In this document: positions 34,497-41,862 of the stretch, in pieces
Layout of the letters: the number at the start of each line of letters is the position of its first letter
How positions within the stretch are numbered: the stretch's first letter is position 1
Assembly: GCF_009857445.1 (NCBI RefSeq)
Contig: NZ_WWCN01000001.1
Location: 62,001 to 126,000, forward strand
DNA length: 64,000 bases
Source: Duganella flavida
GTDB taxonomy: Bacteria; Pseudomonadota; Gammaproteobacteria; Burkholderiales; Burkholderiaceae_D
Direction: 5' to 3'
Notes under the pieces: model-generated
What the model saw: only the letters and a program-made list of their open reading frames with translations
What the model was told of the DNA's origin: nothing
Databases searched by the model: none
Position numbers and translations under genes: made by a program

Positions 34497-35996
34497 ATGA
34501 AACTGAGCGTCGCGCAAAAACTGGGACTACTGGCAGGTGCAGCCCTGACAGGCATCGTGGTGCTGGCCGGCCTGGCCCAATATCAGATGGACGAAGTCTA
34601 TGAGGCCGCCAACTTCTCCACGGTCAACACGGTACCCAGTCTGGTGGTGCTGGACAAGGTGCGCGACAGCTTCCTGCGCATGCGCATCCGCGTCAACCAG
34701 CACGTGCTCAATTCCGATGACAAAAAGTTCGCGGAGCTCGACAAGCAAGTCGACGATATGCGCAAGCTGGTCGACGACAACCTGAAAAAATACGAAGCGC
34801 TGCTGGCCGACGACAAGGACAAAGCCATCCTGGCCCGCGAGCACGATGCGTGGACCAAGGTGCAGCCGCAGATTGAAGCGGTGCTGCAGGAATCGCGCTC
34901 CAACCACAACGACAAGGCGCGCGCCCTGCTGGACCAGGCACGCCCGGCGATCCAGGTGATGCAGGCGGCCATCGATGAACACTTCGATTACAACGTCGAT
35001 CTCGGCCAGCACGGCGCCGAACAGGCAGTGCTGGCCAAGAAAACTGCGATGCGCAATTCCATCATCATTGCCGTGGTCACGCTGGCGGCGGTGGCGTTGA
35101 TCAGCGTCTTCATCGCGCGCGCCCTGCTCAAGCAATTGGGCGGCGAACCGGATTACGCGGCCGACATCGTCAACCGCATCGCCAACGGCGACCTGACGGT
35201 GCGGGTGCAGATCAAACCGGGCGACACCACCAGCCTGCTGGCGGCCATGAATAGCATGGTCGGCAACCTGTCACGCGTGGTGACCGAAGTGAATGACGGT
35301 GCGGAAGCCCTGGCCAGCGCCTCGGAAGAAGTCAGCGCCACCGCGCAGTCGCTGTCGCAGGGCGCCAGCGAGCAGGCGGCAGCGGCGGAAGAATCCAGTG
35401 CCGCCATCGAGCAGATGTCGGCCTCGATTGCGCAGAACACCGAGAACGCCAAGGTCACCGACAGCATGGCCGGCAAGGCTGCGCAGGAAGCCGGCGAAGG
35501 CGGCGAGGCGGTGCGCTCCACGGTGTCGGCGATGCGCGAGATTGCCAAGAAAATCGGCATCATCGACGATATCGCCTACCAGACCAATCTGCTGGCGCTG
35601 AACGCGGCCATCGAAGCGGCGCGCGCGGGCGAGCATGGTAAAGGCTTTGCGGTGGTGGCGGCCGAAGTACGCAAGCTGGCCGAGCGCAGCCAGGTGGCGG
35701 CGCAGGAAATCGAACAGGTGGCGTCGGGCAGCGTGTCGTTGGCCGAGAAAGCCGGATCACTGCTCGATACCATGCTGCCGAATATCAAACGCACCTCGGA
35801 CCTGGTACAGGAGATTACGGCGGCATCGGAAGAACAGTCGGCCGGCGCGGGCCAGATCAATGCGGCCATGAGCCAGTTGAGCCAGACCACCCAGATGAAC
35901 GCCTCCAGCTCGGAACAGCTGGCCGCCACCGCCGAAGAGATGAGCGGCCAGGCGGAACAGCTTCAGACCTCGATGGCGTTCTTTAAGGTGAGGTAA
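34497..35996 (+). CDS. Methyl-accepting chemotaxis protein
   Basis: A 499-residue chemoreceptor. A first membrane helix (about 8-28), a periplasmic four-helix-bundle sensor (about 30-185), a second membrane helix ([19 protein letters not shown]), a HAMP domain starting [20 protein letters not shown] and a signalling coiled coil follow. The conserved hairpin contains [20 protein letters not shown]. No C-terminal CheR-tethering pentapeptide is visible. It would feed a CheA array; the stimulus is unknown. GGGGAG lies seven bases before the ATG. Confidence 0.95.
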   Translation: MKLSVAQKLGLLAGAALTGIVVLAGLAQYQMDEVYEAANFSTVNTVPSLVVLDKVRDSFLRMRIRVNQHVLNSDDKKFAELDKQVDDMRKLVDDNLKKYEALLADDKDKAILAREHDAWTKVQPQIEAVLQESRSNHNDKARALLDQARPAIQVMQAAIDEHFDYNVDLGQHGAEQAVLAKKTAMRNSIIIAVVTLAAVALISVFIARALLKQLGGEPDYAADIVNRIANGDLTVRVQIKPGDTTSLLAAMNSMVGNLSRVVTEVNDGAEALASASEEVSATAQSLSQGASEQAAAAEESSAAIEQMSASIAQNTENAKVTDSMAGKAAQEAGEGGEAVRSTVSAMREIAKKIGIIDDIAYQTNLLALNAAIEAARAGEHGKGFAVVAAEVRKLAERSQVAAQEIEQVASGSVSLAEKAGSLLDTMLPNIKRTSDLVQEITAASEEQSAGAGQINAAMSQLSQTTQMNASSSEQLAATAEEMSGQAEQLQTSMAFFKVR

Positions 35997-36863
35997 TTAC
36001 TGGACGAAACTCACGCGCTTGCCGCTGACGTTACGCTGTGCCGGATTGCCGTACACCGTCACACCGCCGGAACCGTTGGCAGCCGCCACCACCGACTGCG
36101 TGACGGCAGCCGAAATGCTGCCCGAACCGTTGGTGCTGAGTTCTGCGGTCTGGCTGGTCAGGCCGGCCAGGTCGGCGCTGCCGGAGCCGTTCAGGCGCAC
36201 CGTCATATTGCGCACGTTGCCGCTGGCGTTGGCGCTGCCCGAGCCGTGCAGCTCAAGGTTCAGTTGCTCGCCATTGACGCGGCCCAGCGCCAACTGGCCG
36301 GAACCGCTCAAACGCGCCACCGTAGCGGTGCTGTCGAGGCCGGAGGCATTCAGGCCGCCGGAGCCATTCAGGCGCGCATCCAGCTGGCTGACATAGCCGC
36401 TCACCCGCACCGCGCGCGAACCATTCAGCGACAGGTTGAGCGGACCGCCGCTCAAGCCAGCGATATTCATCTGGCCCGAGCCGTTGGCCGTGACCTGGTG
36501 CAGCGCCGGCGTGGTGTAGGTCACGCGCAGCGGATTGCTGGTGCGGACATTGCCCTCCACCCAGATCCGCAGCGTGCCGTTGCTGGCGTCGGTGCGCAGC
36601 AGTGGCAAGATGTTGCTGTCGCCCTCCACTTGCAGCGAGGTGCCCTGGCCGACACGGATTTCAACCTGCATCGGGCCATTGACATCGATGCCGTCCAGCG
36701 TGGCGACCTGGCGCGTCTCGACCAGATTCTGGCCGTTGCCCTGCACCGCATCACCGCCGAAAGCGGACTTGTAATGCATACCACCCTCGCCATCCGGCAC
36801 CACGATGACGGCGCAACCGGCGAGGATGGAGAGAGCAGCAAGAGCGATGAGAGTGCGGCGCAT
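35997..36863 (-). CDS. DUF2807 lipoprotein with NGSG repeats
   Basis: A 288-residue lipoprotein with lipobox LAGC (Cys17). The GIN-domain beta helix starts LDGIDVNGPMQVEIRVGQG. Its C-terminal half repeats a short unit ending NGSG or similar about eight times (RLNGSGGLNASG, LHGSGSANASG, RLNGSGSADLAG, STNGSGSISAAV), one per helix turn. Convergent with the MCP gene and abutting its stop without a gap. It is related to the DUF2807 protein at 31.5 kb. An envelope structural or sensing role is likely but undefined. Confidence 0.88.
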   Translation of the reverse strand: MRRTLIALAALSILAGCAVIVVPDGEGGMHYKSAFGGDAVQGNGQNLVETRQVATLDGIDVNGPMQVEIRVGQGTSLQVEGDSNILPLLRTDASNGTLRIWVEGNVRTSNPLRVTYTTPALHQVTANGSGQMNIAGLSGGPLNLSLNGSRAVRVSGYVSQLDARLNGSGGLNASGLDSTATVARLSGSGQLALGRVNGEQLNLELHGSGSANASGNVRNMTVRLNGSGSADLAGLTSQTAELSTNGSGSISAAVTQSVVAAANGSGGVTVYGNPAQRNVSGKRVSFVQ

Positions 36864-36954
36864 GATGGCGAGTCCTTAAAGTTATAATGCCGCCACTATA
36901 GCCAGCGCCCCTGGCGCACGTCCGCACCGTGCGACAAACGGTAGAAAACAAGGA

Positions 36955-37320
36955 ATGAACCGCGCAATGACGACCTCCGACCTGCACGATCTGCACGATC
37001 TGCGTGAACGCACCCGCCAATTCGCCCAAGCCCGCGACTGGGCGCAATATCACACGCCCAAGAACCTGGCGATGGCAATGTCGGTGGAAGTGGCCGAAGT
37101 AGCCGAGCACTTCCAGTGGCTGCCAACCGGCGCCCCTGCCGAGCTGGACGCCGCCACCCGCGCCGCCGTCCGCCACGAACTGGCCGACGTGCTGCTCTAT
37201 CTGGTGCAGCTGGCCGACAAGCTGGACGTCGACCTGCACGCCGCCGCCATCGAGAAAATGACGCTGAACGCCGTCAAGTACCCGCCGCTGCCGGGCTTGC
37301 CGCTTGGCGGGCGCCGCTGA
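36955..37320 (+). CDS. MazG-like nucleotide pyrophosphohydrolase
   Basis: A 121-residue all-alpha NTP pyrophosphatase of the MazG/dCTPase type. AMSVEVAEVAEHFQW carries the ExxE metal motif and RHELADVLLYLVQLAD the second ExxD motif. It hydrolyses (d)NTPs, often non-canonical ones, to monophosphates. The ATG at 36955 directly abuts AAGGA; the ATG at 36967 with a 12-base spacer may be the real start. A TATAAT lies at 36883-36888 in the divergent region shared with the lipoprotein gene. Confidence 0.9.
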   Translation: MNRAMTTSDLHDLHDLRERTRQFAQARDWAQYHTPKNLAMAMSVEVAEVAEHFQWLPTGAPAELDAATRAAVRHELADVLLYLVQLADKLDVDLHAAAIEKMTLNAVKYPPLPGLPLGGRR

Positions 37321-37321
37321 T

Positions 37322-38635
37322 TCACTTCACGCTGCACATGATGGCGTCGACAATGTCCTGATGGGTAAAGCTGTTGGTCCGGCGGTCGAAAATGCCCATG
37401 ACGTCAGTCGAGGTCGCCGACCAGTTCAGATTGCCGTTGTCCCACCACAGCGTGGGTATGCCTGCCAGCCGCGCACCCCGTGCAAAATACTGTGCGTGCT
37501 TGACCCGCTCGGCGGCATTATTCTTGTCGGTAGAGGCCCACTCGCCCATGATCACCGGCGTTCCCTTCTGGACGTAGCGCGTATTCAGGCGCTGGAACAA
37601 GGCATCCAATTCCGCCTGGCCAGTGAATACCGCGCTGCCCTTCTGGTTCAGCGCGAAATCATACGGCGAATACGCGTGTGTCGACAGCGCCACCATCTTA
37701 TCGTTCGGCAGCAGCAGGCCATTGAGCTGCTGCTCCCCCGGCGCCGCCGCGTAGGTCGGCAACATCACCAGCCGGCGCGCGTTGTTGCCGCCACTGGCGC
37801 GTATGGTGGCCAGGGCGGTGGCGTTAAGCCGGTTGAGCACATCGTAATATTCCGCCTTGCCGCCCCAGTCGTCCACCCCATCCACCGTCACGCGCGGTTC
37901 ATTCATGACTTCAAAAATCAGGCGGTATTCGTACGGTTTGAAGCGCGCGGCAATCTGCGTCCACAGCTTGGTCAGCACCTCTTTCGCCACCGCCTCATTG
38001 GCGAGCGTGGGCATTTCCCAGCCCTTGTTATGGTGAATATTGACGATAACCAGCATGTCATTCGCCAGCGCATAGTTGGCGACTTCCTCTACCCGGTCCA
38101 GCCAGACGCGGTCGATGACCTTGCCCTCGCCGCTGATATGGTCGTCCCAGCTCACCGGCAGGCGCAAACTGCTGAAGCCAGCCTTTTTCAAGGCATCGAT
38201 ATTGGCTTTGGTGGTGACAGGGTTGCCCCAGAAGGTCTCATCGGCCAGCGAGCTCGCGGTGTTACCGCTCGCGTCCAGAGTGTTGCCGAGATTCCAGCCC
38301 GCGCCCATCTCCGCAACGATATCGAAACCGCTGCGCTGCTGGCAGGCCTTGCCGTTTTCAGCGCCAACGCCATCACTGCCCGCCGCTGCGGTGGACAGGC
38401 TGGCACAGAAAGGCAGGCTGGTCTTGGTCTGATACGGCGGCACCGTGACGGCGTTGCTGCAAGTGCCGCTCGATGGCGTCACCACCGGGGGCGGCGCGCT
38501 GGTGCTAGTCGACGCGGCAGCGGCGGTACCGCCAGATCCGCCACAGGCACCGAGCATCATGGCCAGCGCGCTAGCTGTCATGGCACGGCGCAGGGAGGGA
38601 TACCGCTGTTGAGTCGGAATCGGTATGCAGTTCAT
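37322..38635 (-). CDS. GH5 cellulase (endoglucanase) lipoprotein
   Basis: A 437-residue lipoprotein. The start at 38635 gives a signal with lipobox LGAC followed by a Gly/Ser/Thr/Pro linker; the open frame continues upstream through part of the island, which is an artefact. The GH5 barrel shows GAGWNLGNTLDA, LRLPVSWDDH, IVNIHHNKGW, IFEVMNEPRV (acid/base Glu) and VIMGEWASTD (nucleophile Glu). It cleaves beta-1,4-glucans outside the cell. Single gene; its stop lies 2 bases from the mazG stop. Confidence 0.94.
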   Translation of the reverse strand: MNCIPIPTQQRYPSLRRAMTASALAMMLGACGGSGGTAAAASTSTSAPPPVVTPSSGTCSNAVTVPPYQTKTSLPFCASLSTAAAGSDGVGAENGKACQQRSGFDIVAEMGAGWNLGNTLDASGNTASSLADETFWGNPVTTKANIDALKKAGFSSLRLPVSWDDHISGEGKVIDRVWLDRVEEVANYALANDMLVIVNIHHNKGWEMPTLANEAVAKEVLTKLWTQIAARFKPYEYRLIFEVMNEPRVTVDGVDDWGGKAEYYDVLNRLNATALATIRASGGNNARRLVMLPTYAAAPGEQQLNGLLLPNDKMVALSTHAYSPYDFALNQKGSAVFTGQAELDALFQRLNTRYVQKGTPVIMGEWASTDKNNAAERVKHAQYFARGARLAGIPTLWWDNGNLNWSATSTDVMGIFDRRTNSFTHQDIVDAIMCSVK

Positions 38636-38767
38636 CTTGTCTCTCTCGTTATAGTTAGAGCAAGAATAGTCGCATGGAAGCGATTTCCGGTAAATCCAAT
38701 GGCGACGACGCCAACATGTTTCGTTAACCTGCGCTAAACATAAACTATTGAATTTACTGGGGAATTT

Positions 38768-38815
38768 TGGTGCGGCTGGCGGGGATCGAACCCACGACCC
38801 TTGGCTTCGGAGGCC
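38768..38815 (-). repeat. Partial tRNA-Arg copy: distal attachment repeat of the island
   Basis: A 48-base sequence identical to the 3' part (anticodon arm through CCA) of the intact tRNA-Arg(CCG) at 41710-41785. The similarity stops abruptly at 38815. Weaker similarity continues on the outer side for some 20 bases. It marks the far end of an insertion into the tRNA gene's 3' end. Confidence 0.88.
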
Positions 38816-39143
38816 CTCAGTCGACTGGTTTGGAGGCCGCATAAACTCTGTAACTCCTTGAATCTAAAGAATAACCGACCGGGAAACAGAAAGCAAGAAG
38901 AGGAAGCAAGAGGAAACAATTCGGTTAAATCTTCCCCAAATTTTCCCCATGGTTTCCCCAAAATTTTCCTCACAAAGCCATCCTATGGCGACTCAAGTGT
39001 TCTGCGCACCAGCAGCTATACGTGGTGTTGAAGCGACCTCGGTAAGACCTGGCTGTTCGTTTGCTAGCAGAATTGCCCCACTCCGATTGCCTCAGCTTCC
39101 ACTGCCTGGCAAACGCTGCCACGCGATCATATGACCCTTCATA
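38816..39143. other. Noncoding left end of the island with repeats
   Basis: No convincing gene. The part 38932-38969 contains two copies of a TTCCCCAAA(A)TTTTCC unit separated by a few bases, and 38889-38917 has a purine-rich AAGCAAGA repeat. Such repeats next to an att site resemble integrase arm sites or replication iterons. The rest is unremarkable sequence before the tRNA-Leu gene. Confidence 0.5.
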
Positions 39144-39462
39144 GCCCGATTGGTGCTATTGGTAGACGCAGGGGATCCAGACCGCAAAAATTGAGCCCTT
39201 CAGGGGAAACCTCGAAGGTGAAGCCCGTCAAACTCGGCGAAGGCCCTGGAACTTGATTCCGAGCCAATACCGAGCCAAGCCTTGATGCGAAAGCGTCTCG
39301 GAAGGTGTAGAGAGCAGACGGCGGGCACCTAAGGCACAACAGTGCTATGGTGAAGGCGTGCTCCAGACCCCAAACTGCGTTTGCGCAGGCGGCGAAAGCC
39401 GTAGCAGGTACGAAAATCCCCCGCCGCAAGGCGTGCCGGTTCGATTCCGGCCTCGGGCACCA
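39144..39462 (+). tRNA. tRNA-Leu split by a group I intron
   Basis: Exon 1 (39144-39178) and exon 2 (39413-39462) join to an 85-nt leucine-type tRNA with encoded CCA. It has a long variable arm CGCC-GCAA-GGCG, a perfect T arm GCCGG-TTCGATT-CCGGC and an anticodon stem GGGGA / TCCCC. The split lies between positions 34 and 35, the site used in cyanobacterial and plastid tRNA-Leu introns. With C34 the anticodon would be CAA. Oddities are C33 where U is nearly universal and a mismatch at the last acceptor pair, so activity is uncertain. A terminator follows. Confidence 0.78.
39179..39412 (+). other. Group I intron (IC3-like), about 234 nt
   Basis: Core elements appear in the right order: AATTGAGCC near the 5' end (39189-39197); P2 (CCTTC / GAAGG); P3 CCGTC (39225-39229) with GACGG (39317-39321); P4 CTCGG (39233-39237) with CCGAG (39270-39274) inside the conserved CGAGCCAAGCC; AAGGTGTAGAGAG; P7 GAGCA (39312-39316) with TGCTC (39359-39363); P8; P9 hairpins, one with a GAAA loop; and a terminal G at 39412. 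No homing-endonuclease ORF. The 5' exon end (TCC) pairs poorly with the expected guide region, so P1 looks weak. Confidence 0.8.
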
Positions 39463-39475
39463 CCCCTCCAGAGAA

Positions 39476-39498
39476 GCACTCTTTTAGAGTGCGTTTTC
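39476..39498 (+). terminator. Terminator after tRNA-Leu
   Basis: A perfect GCACTC / GAGTGC stem (39476-39481 and 39487-39492) followed by a short T run, 14 bases past the CCA end. Confidence 0.65.
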
Positions 39499-39505
39499 TC
39501 ATCAA

Positions 39506-39652
39506 TCATTTTCTAGCAAATTCCCCCTTAAGCGCTTTCCGCGCAAACGCTACCGGTGTCGGCTTTTCGCCGATCGCCGATGCTCGCTTTGGCGGTTTCG
39601 ATTGGGCTGGAGGAACGGATTTCGATTTGGTGCGGACAATCTCTTGTTTCAT
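39506..39652 (-). CDS. Small basic protein of the island (uncertain)
   Basis: A 48-residue frame from an ATG with a purine-rich AGAAGAGAAC upstream. It is rich in Lys, Arg, Pro and Ala (KSKSVPPAQSKPPKRASAIG). It lies downstream of the truncated replication gene, where inoviruses carry small DNA-binding or coat genes, but no similarity is recognised. A perfect hairpin GGCCACA-TT-TGTGGCC at 39684-39699 precedes it. It could be a chance frame. Confidence 0.3.
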   Translation of the reverse strand: MKQEIVRTKSKSVPPAQSKPPKRASAIGEKPTPVAFARKALKGEFARK

Positions 39653-39683
39653 ATGTTCTCTTCTTGATAGACGTGTTGATCCA

Positions 39684-39699
39684 GGCCACATTTGTGGCC
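39684..39699. repeat. Perfect 7-bp hairpin in the island
   Basis: GGCCACA-TT-TGTGGCC. It lies between the truncated rep gene and the small basic ORF. Filamentous phages carry intergenic hairpins for packaging or replication; this may be such a remnant. Confidence 0.4.
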
Positions 39700-39815
39700 A
39701 ATTTCGATAGTGCTGTTTGTCCGCGCGCGTTTTGGAGCGGGTTCAAATACGATACTCCAAAGCAAGTTAGATGTCAAATCACTAATAAAAAGATCTTTTT
39801 TGGAGGCTCACTGAA

Positions 39816-40523
39816 TCAGGCAAGCAGCACATCCGGGTACGATTTCAGGGACAAAATCCGGTGGCGTTGAGCCAACGGAGGAGACGAAGCAAACAGGCCA
39901 CAGGTACCAAAGCAAACAAAGCCCATGCCATCACCCAGCATCCAAGAATCGGTGAAGAAGTTCTTACCGCTCTTGCACTTCTGCGTAACACCGAACCCAA
40001 AAATTTTTTCAAGCTGGCGACTGGCTTCGTAGACGAATTGCTCATCCGTGATTAACTGCTCTCTAGCGGTCTTGTTCCACGTTTCCTCGGCCACTGAGAA
40101 ATTGATCCAGTCGATAATGCAGATTTGCTTTTCAGTAGGACGGCGGACCATTACCGTCTTGACCTCCCCGCCATCAGTCATGACGAGCTGAACATGACCA
40201 AGGTGCTCATCATTGGCAGTGCTCCAACGAGCCTCGCGTTTGCCTGACAGGTTTTCCCCCATGTTATTAATGGGGGCGTTCATTGCTGCGCTTACCTGCG
40301 CAATTTGCGGCACTAACCCGGTATTCTCGGCATCAACGGCGAAGCGCACCGGCAGCGCTGGCGCGCTGTCGGTACGCTCCGCATTGATCGCCGACGATTT
40401 GCCAGCATCGTAGATTTGAGACTTAACGGAGCGTGCATAGCTGGTGCCCCCGGTAGCCTGTGCGTAATCGCCTGCGGCCTTTTCGCGTTGGCGACGGATC
40501 AACGAATGGCGGACAGGCCTCAT
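39816..40523 (-). pseudogene. Truncated inovirus replication initiation factor (RstA/gpII-like)
   Basis: A 235-residue frame. The middle (CIIDWINFSVAEETWNKTAR, ITDEQFVYEASRQLEKIFGF, NFFTDSWMLGDGMGFVCFG) matches the N-terminal part of replication initiation factors of filamentous phages. These proteins are usually near 400 residues. Here the similarity stops after GFVCFG and about 30 unrelated residues follow before the stop, so the catalytic C-terminal part is lost by deletion or frameshift. It overlaps the HTH gene by 4 bases (ATGA), as in an intact phage operon. Confidence 0.72.
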
Positions 40524-40831
40524 GCAATGCCTCTCTGCTCAGTCTTGCGCGGGCGACCACGGCCTCGCGGCGCGCCAAGCGATGGAACGGAGGTTGGCTG
40601 AGTAGCTGAGGTTCCTTGGACAAACTTTGCGACCCAAGTGGAGATGTCTTCGCTGCGCCAGAGCAGGCGTTTGGTTCCAGGGAGACGACAAATAGGAGGC
40701 AGTGCGTCTGGATTTCTCGATACATCGCTCCGTACACTCGCAGGCGATTTGTGCAGCAATAATGCCAACTGCTCAACAGAAACCAGCTCCAATGACGGTA
40801 GGGACTTGACCTCAAGACTCATTAAGCGCAA
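40520..40831 (-). CDS. Phage-type helix-turn-helix DNA-binding protein
   Basis: A 103-residue protein. LVSVEQLALLLHKSPASVRS is a MerR/AlpA-like HTH, followed by LPPICRLPGTKRLLWRSEDI as the wing and strand that such excisionase-like proteins share, then a basic tail with PRGRGRPRK. It lies directly upstream of, and overlaps, the replication gene, which is the usual place in betaproteobacterial inoviruses. Probable regulator or replication accessory of the island. Confidence 0.7.
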   Translation of the reverse strand: MRLMSLEVKSLPSLELVSVEQLALLLHKSPASVRSDVSRNPDALPPICRLPGTKRLLWRSEDISTWVAKFVQGTSATQPTSVPSLGAPRGRGRPRKTEQRGIA

Positions 40832-40868
40832 CCTCTCACATCAAACACATGAATAGATTCATTTGGAC

Positions 40869-40884
40869 CGTTTCAATTGAAACG
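40869..40884. promoter_or_regulatory. 16-bp perfect palindrome between divergent phage genes
   Basis: CGTTTCAATTGAAACG lies in the 90-base gap between the HTH/rep operon and the divergent repressor-like gene. It is a strong candidate operator for the island's own repressor. Confidence 0.65.
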
Positions 40885-40920
40885 ATTCGATTGAGCGAAC
40901 TGTAGCCAAGAGGACAGTTA

Positions 40921-41535
40921 ATGTCAAGCAATATCTATACGAGTATCCGTTCTAGGATGCTGACGATCATCAAGGCCGTGAGTAGTGAAGACCGGCGCTT
41001 CAAGTCAATGGAGGAGTTCACCCGAATTTCGGGGGCTACGTGGCGAACCTTTTGGAATAGAAATAGCGCCCCCTCAGGGGAAATGATTGAATCCGTGAGC
41101 GAACGGTGGCCGCAATACGCCTTCTGGCTGGCGACGGGTGGAACCGACCCACTCTCAGGTCACGTCGCGCCGCCTGGAGCAGAGTGTATTTTGGAAAAAA
41201 TAAATGAAGAAATGCCAGAATCCACCGAGTACTTCATGTATCAGATGAAACTACTCCAGCCGCTCAGGGAGCGAACTCAAGCTGGTCTGGCGAAGATAGG
41301 TGTTACGCCCGATTTTGAGAAAAGCTTAAGGTCATTGATGGACGCAAAAATGAATGACGAAATCCTGAAAAGGATGCCACTCGGGGCAAAATTTTTCGAG
41401 ACAGATTCGCTTGATAGTCCACACAGCAAAGAATATGAAGAAGTGAGAGAGCAAGTCATGCAAGATATGCGTGACCATGACCTACAAGAACTGGAGGAGT
41501 ATAGAAAGCGCAAACTGGAGGCGGTCTCTCGTTGA
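40921..41535 (+). CDS. Inovirus-type repressor-like protein
   Basis: A 204-residue protein with GAGGA eight bases before the ATG. The N-terminal half (KSMEEFTRISGATWRTFWNR, GEMIESVSERWPQYAFWLAT, GGTDPLSGHVAP) matches regulators found divergent to rep in filamentous phages of Pseudomonas and Burkholderia relatives. The C-terminal half is helical and charged with no recognised fold. Position and the palindrome upstream suggest a role like RstR, keeping rep silent. It appears intact, unlike rep. Confidence 0.65.
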   Translation: MSSNIYTSIRSRMLTIIKAVSSEDRRFKSMEEFTRISGATWRTFWNRNSAPSGEMIESVSERWPQYAFWLATGGTDPLSGHVAPPGAECILEKINEEMPESTEYFMYQMKLLQPLRERTQAGLAKIGVTPDFEKSLRSLMDAKMNDEILKRMPLGAKFFETDSLDSPHSKEYEEVREQVMQDMRDHDLQELEEYRKRKLEAVSR

Positions 41536-41709
41536 AAATCTTTAGGTACTCAACGAGAGGCAGGCCTTAAACACTGTGCCAGTCACACAAATATATCCTC
41601 GATGGAAATGGCACATTTTTGGCACAGTCAGTGTGCCAAAATTTGCAAAATAACGCATTGCATTGCACTACATCGCAACGTCTAAGTTATTGAATATTAT
41701 GGGAATTTG
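41536..41709. other. Noncoding right end of the island
   Basis: A/T-richer sequence with repeated GTGCCA / TGGCACA elements in both orientations between 41575 and 41634 (for example TGGCACA at two places and a CAGTGTGCCA). These may be integrase or repressor sites near the attachment end. No gene seen. Confidence 0.4.
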
Positions 41710-41757
41710 TGGTGCGGCTGGCGGGGATCGAACCCACGACCCTTGGCTTCGGAGGCC
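41710..41757 (-). repeat. Proximal attachment repeat inside tRNA-Arg
   Basis: The 3' 48 bases of tRNA-Arg(CCG), identical to 38768-38815. Together they define the island boundaries. Confidence 0.88.
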
Positions 41758-41785
41758 AATACTCTATCCACTGAGCTACAGCCGC
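41710..41785 (-). tRNA. tRNA-Arg (CCG)
   Basis: A 76-nt tRNA with encoded CCA. The acceptor stem GCGGCTG pairs perfectly with CAGCCGC. The anticodon stem-loop TTGGC-CTCCGAA-GCCAA gives anticodon CCG. It is the intact copy at the near end of the island; its last 48 bases are repeated at 38768-38815, so it was the integration target and was restored by the incoming element. Confidence 0.96.
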
Positions 41786-41862
41786 ATGAGGTGTGATTAC
41801 AACAAGCAGCACGGAGGATACCGGTTTTCTCGGCGTCCGTCCATACATACCGCTGCGATGGC

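Larger units (their letters stand above)
38768..41757. mobile_element. Small integrated island at tRNA-Arg, filamentous-phage-like
   Basis: About 3 kb bounded by a 48-bp direct repeat of tRNA-Arg(CCG). The interior has lower GC and carries, from left to right, iteron-like repeats, a tRNA-Leu with a group I intron, a small basic ORF, a truncated replication initiator, an HTH gene and a divergent repressor-like gene. The last three match the replication/regulation module of inoviruses. No integrase, coat or assembly (Zot) gene is present, so this is a decayed prophage or a satellite that depends on a helper, in the way RS1 depends on CTX phage. Confidence 0.72.

Noticed and set aside
38636-38973. 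Open frames across the left end of the island, including an upstream extension of the GH5 gene
   Set aside because: They contain the translation of the tRNA-Arg fragment (GRGFDPRQP-like), a well-known artefact; the GH5 signal peptide starts at 38635.
39139-39429. A 96-residue frame antisense to the tRNA-Leu and its intron
   Set aside because: The RNA structure explains the sequence, and the peptide has no supporting feature.
38816-41709. A toxin-antitoxin or defence system in the island
   Set aside because: The readable genes match inovirus regulation and replication; no toxin, nuclease or antitoxin motif was found.
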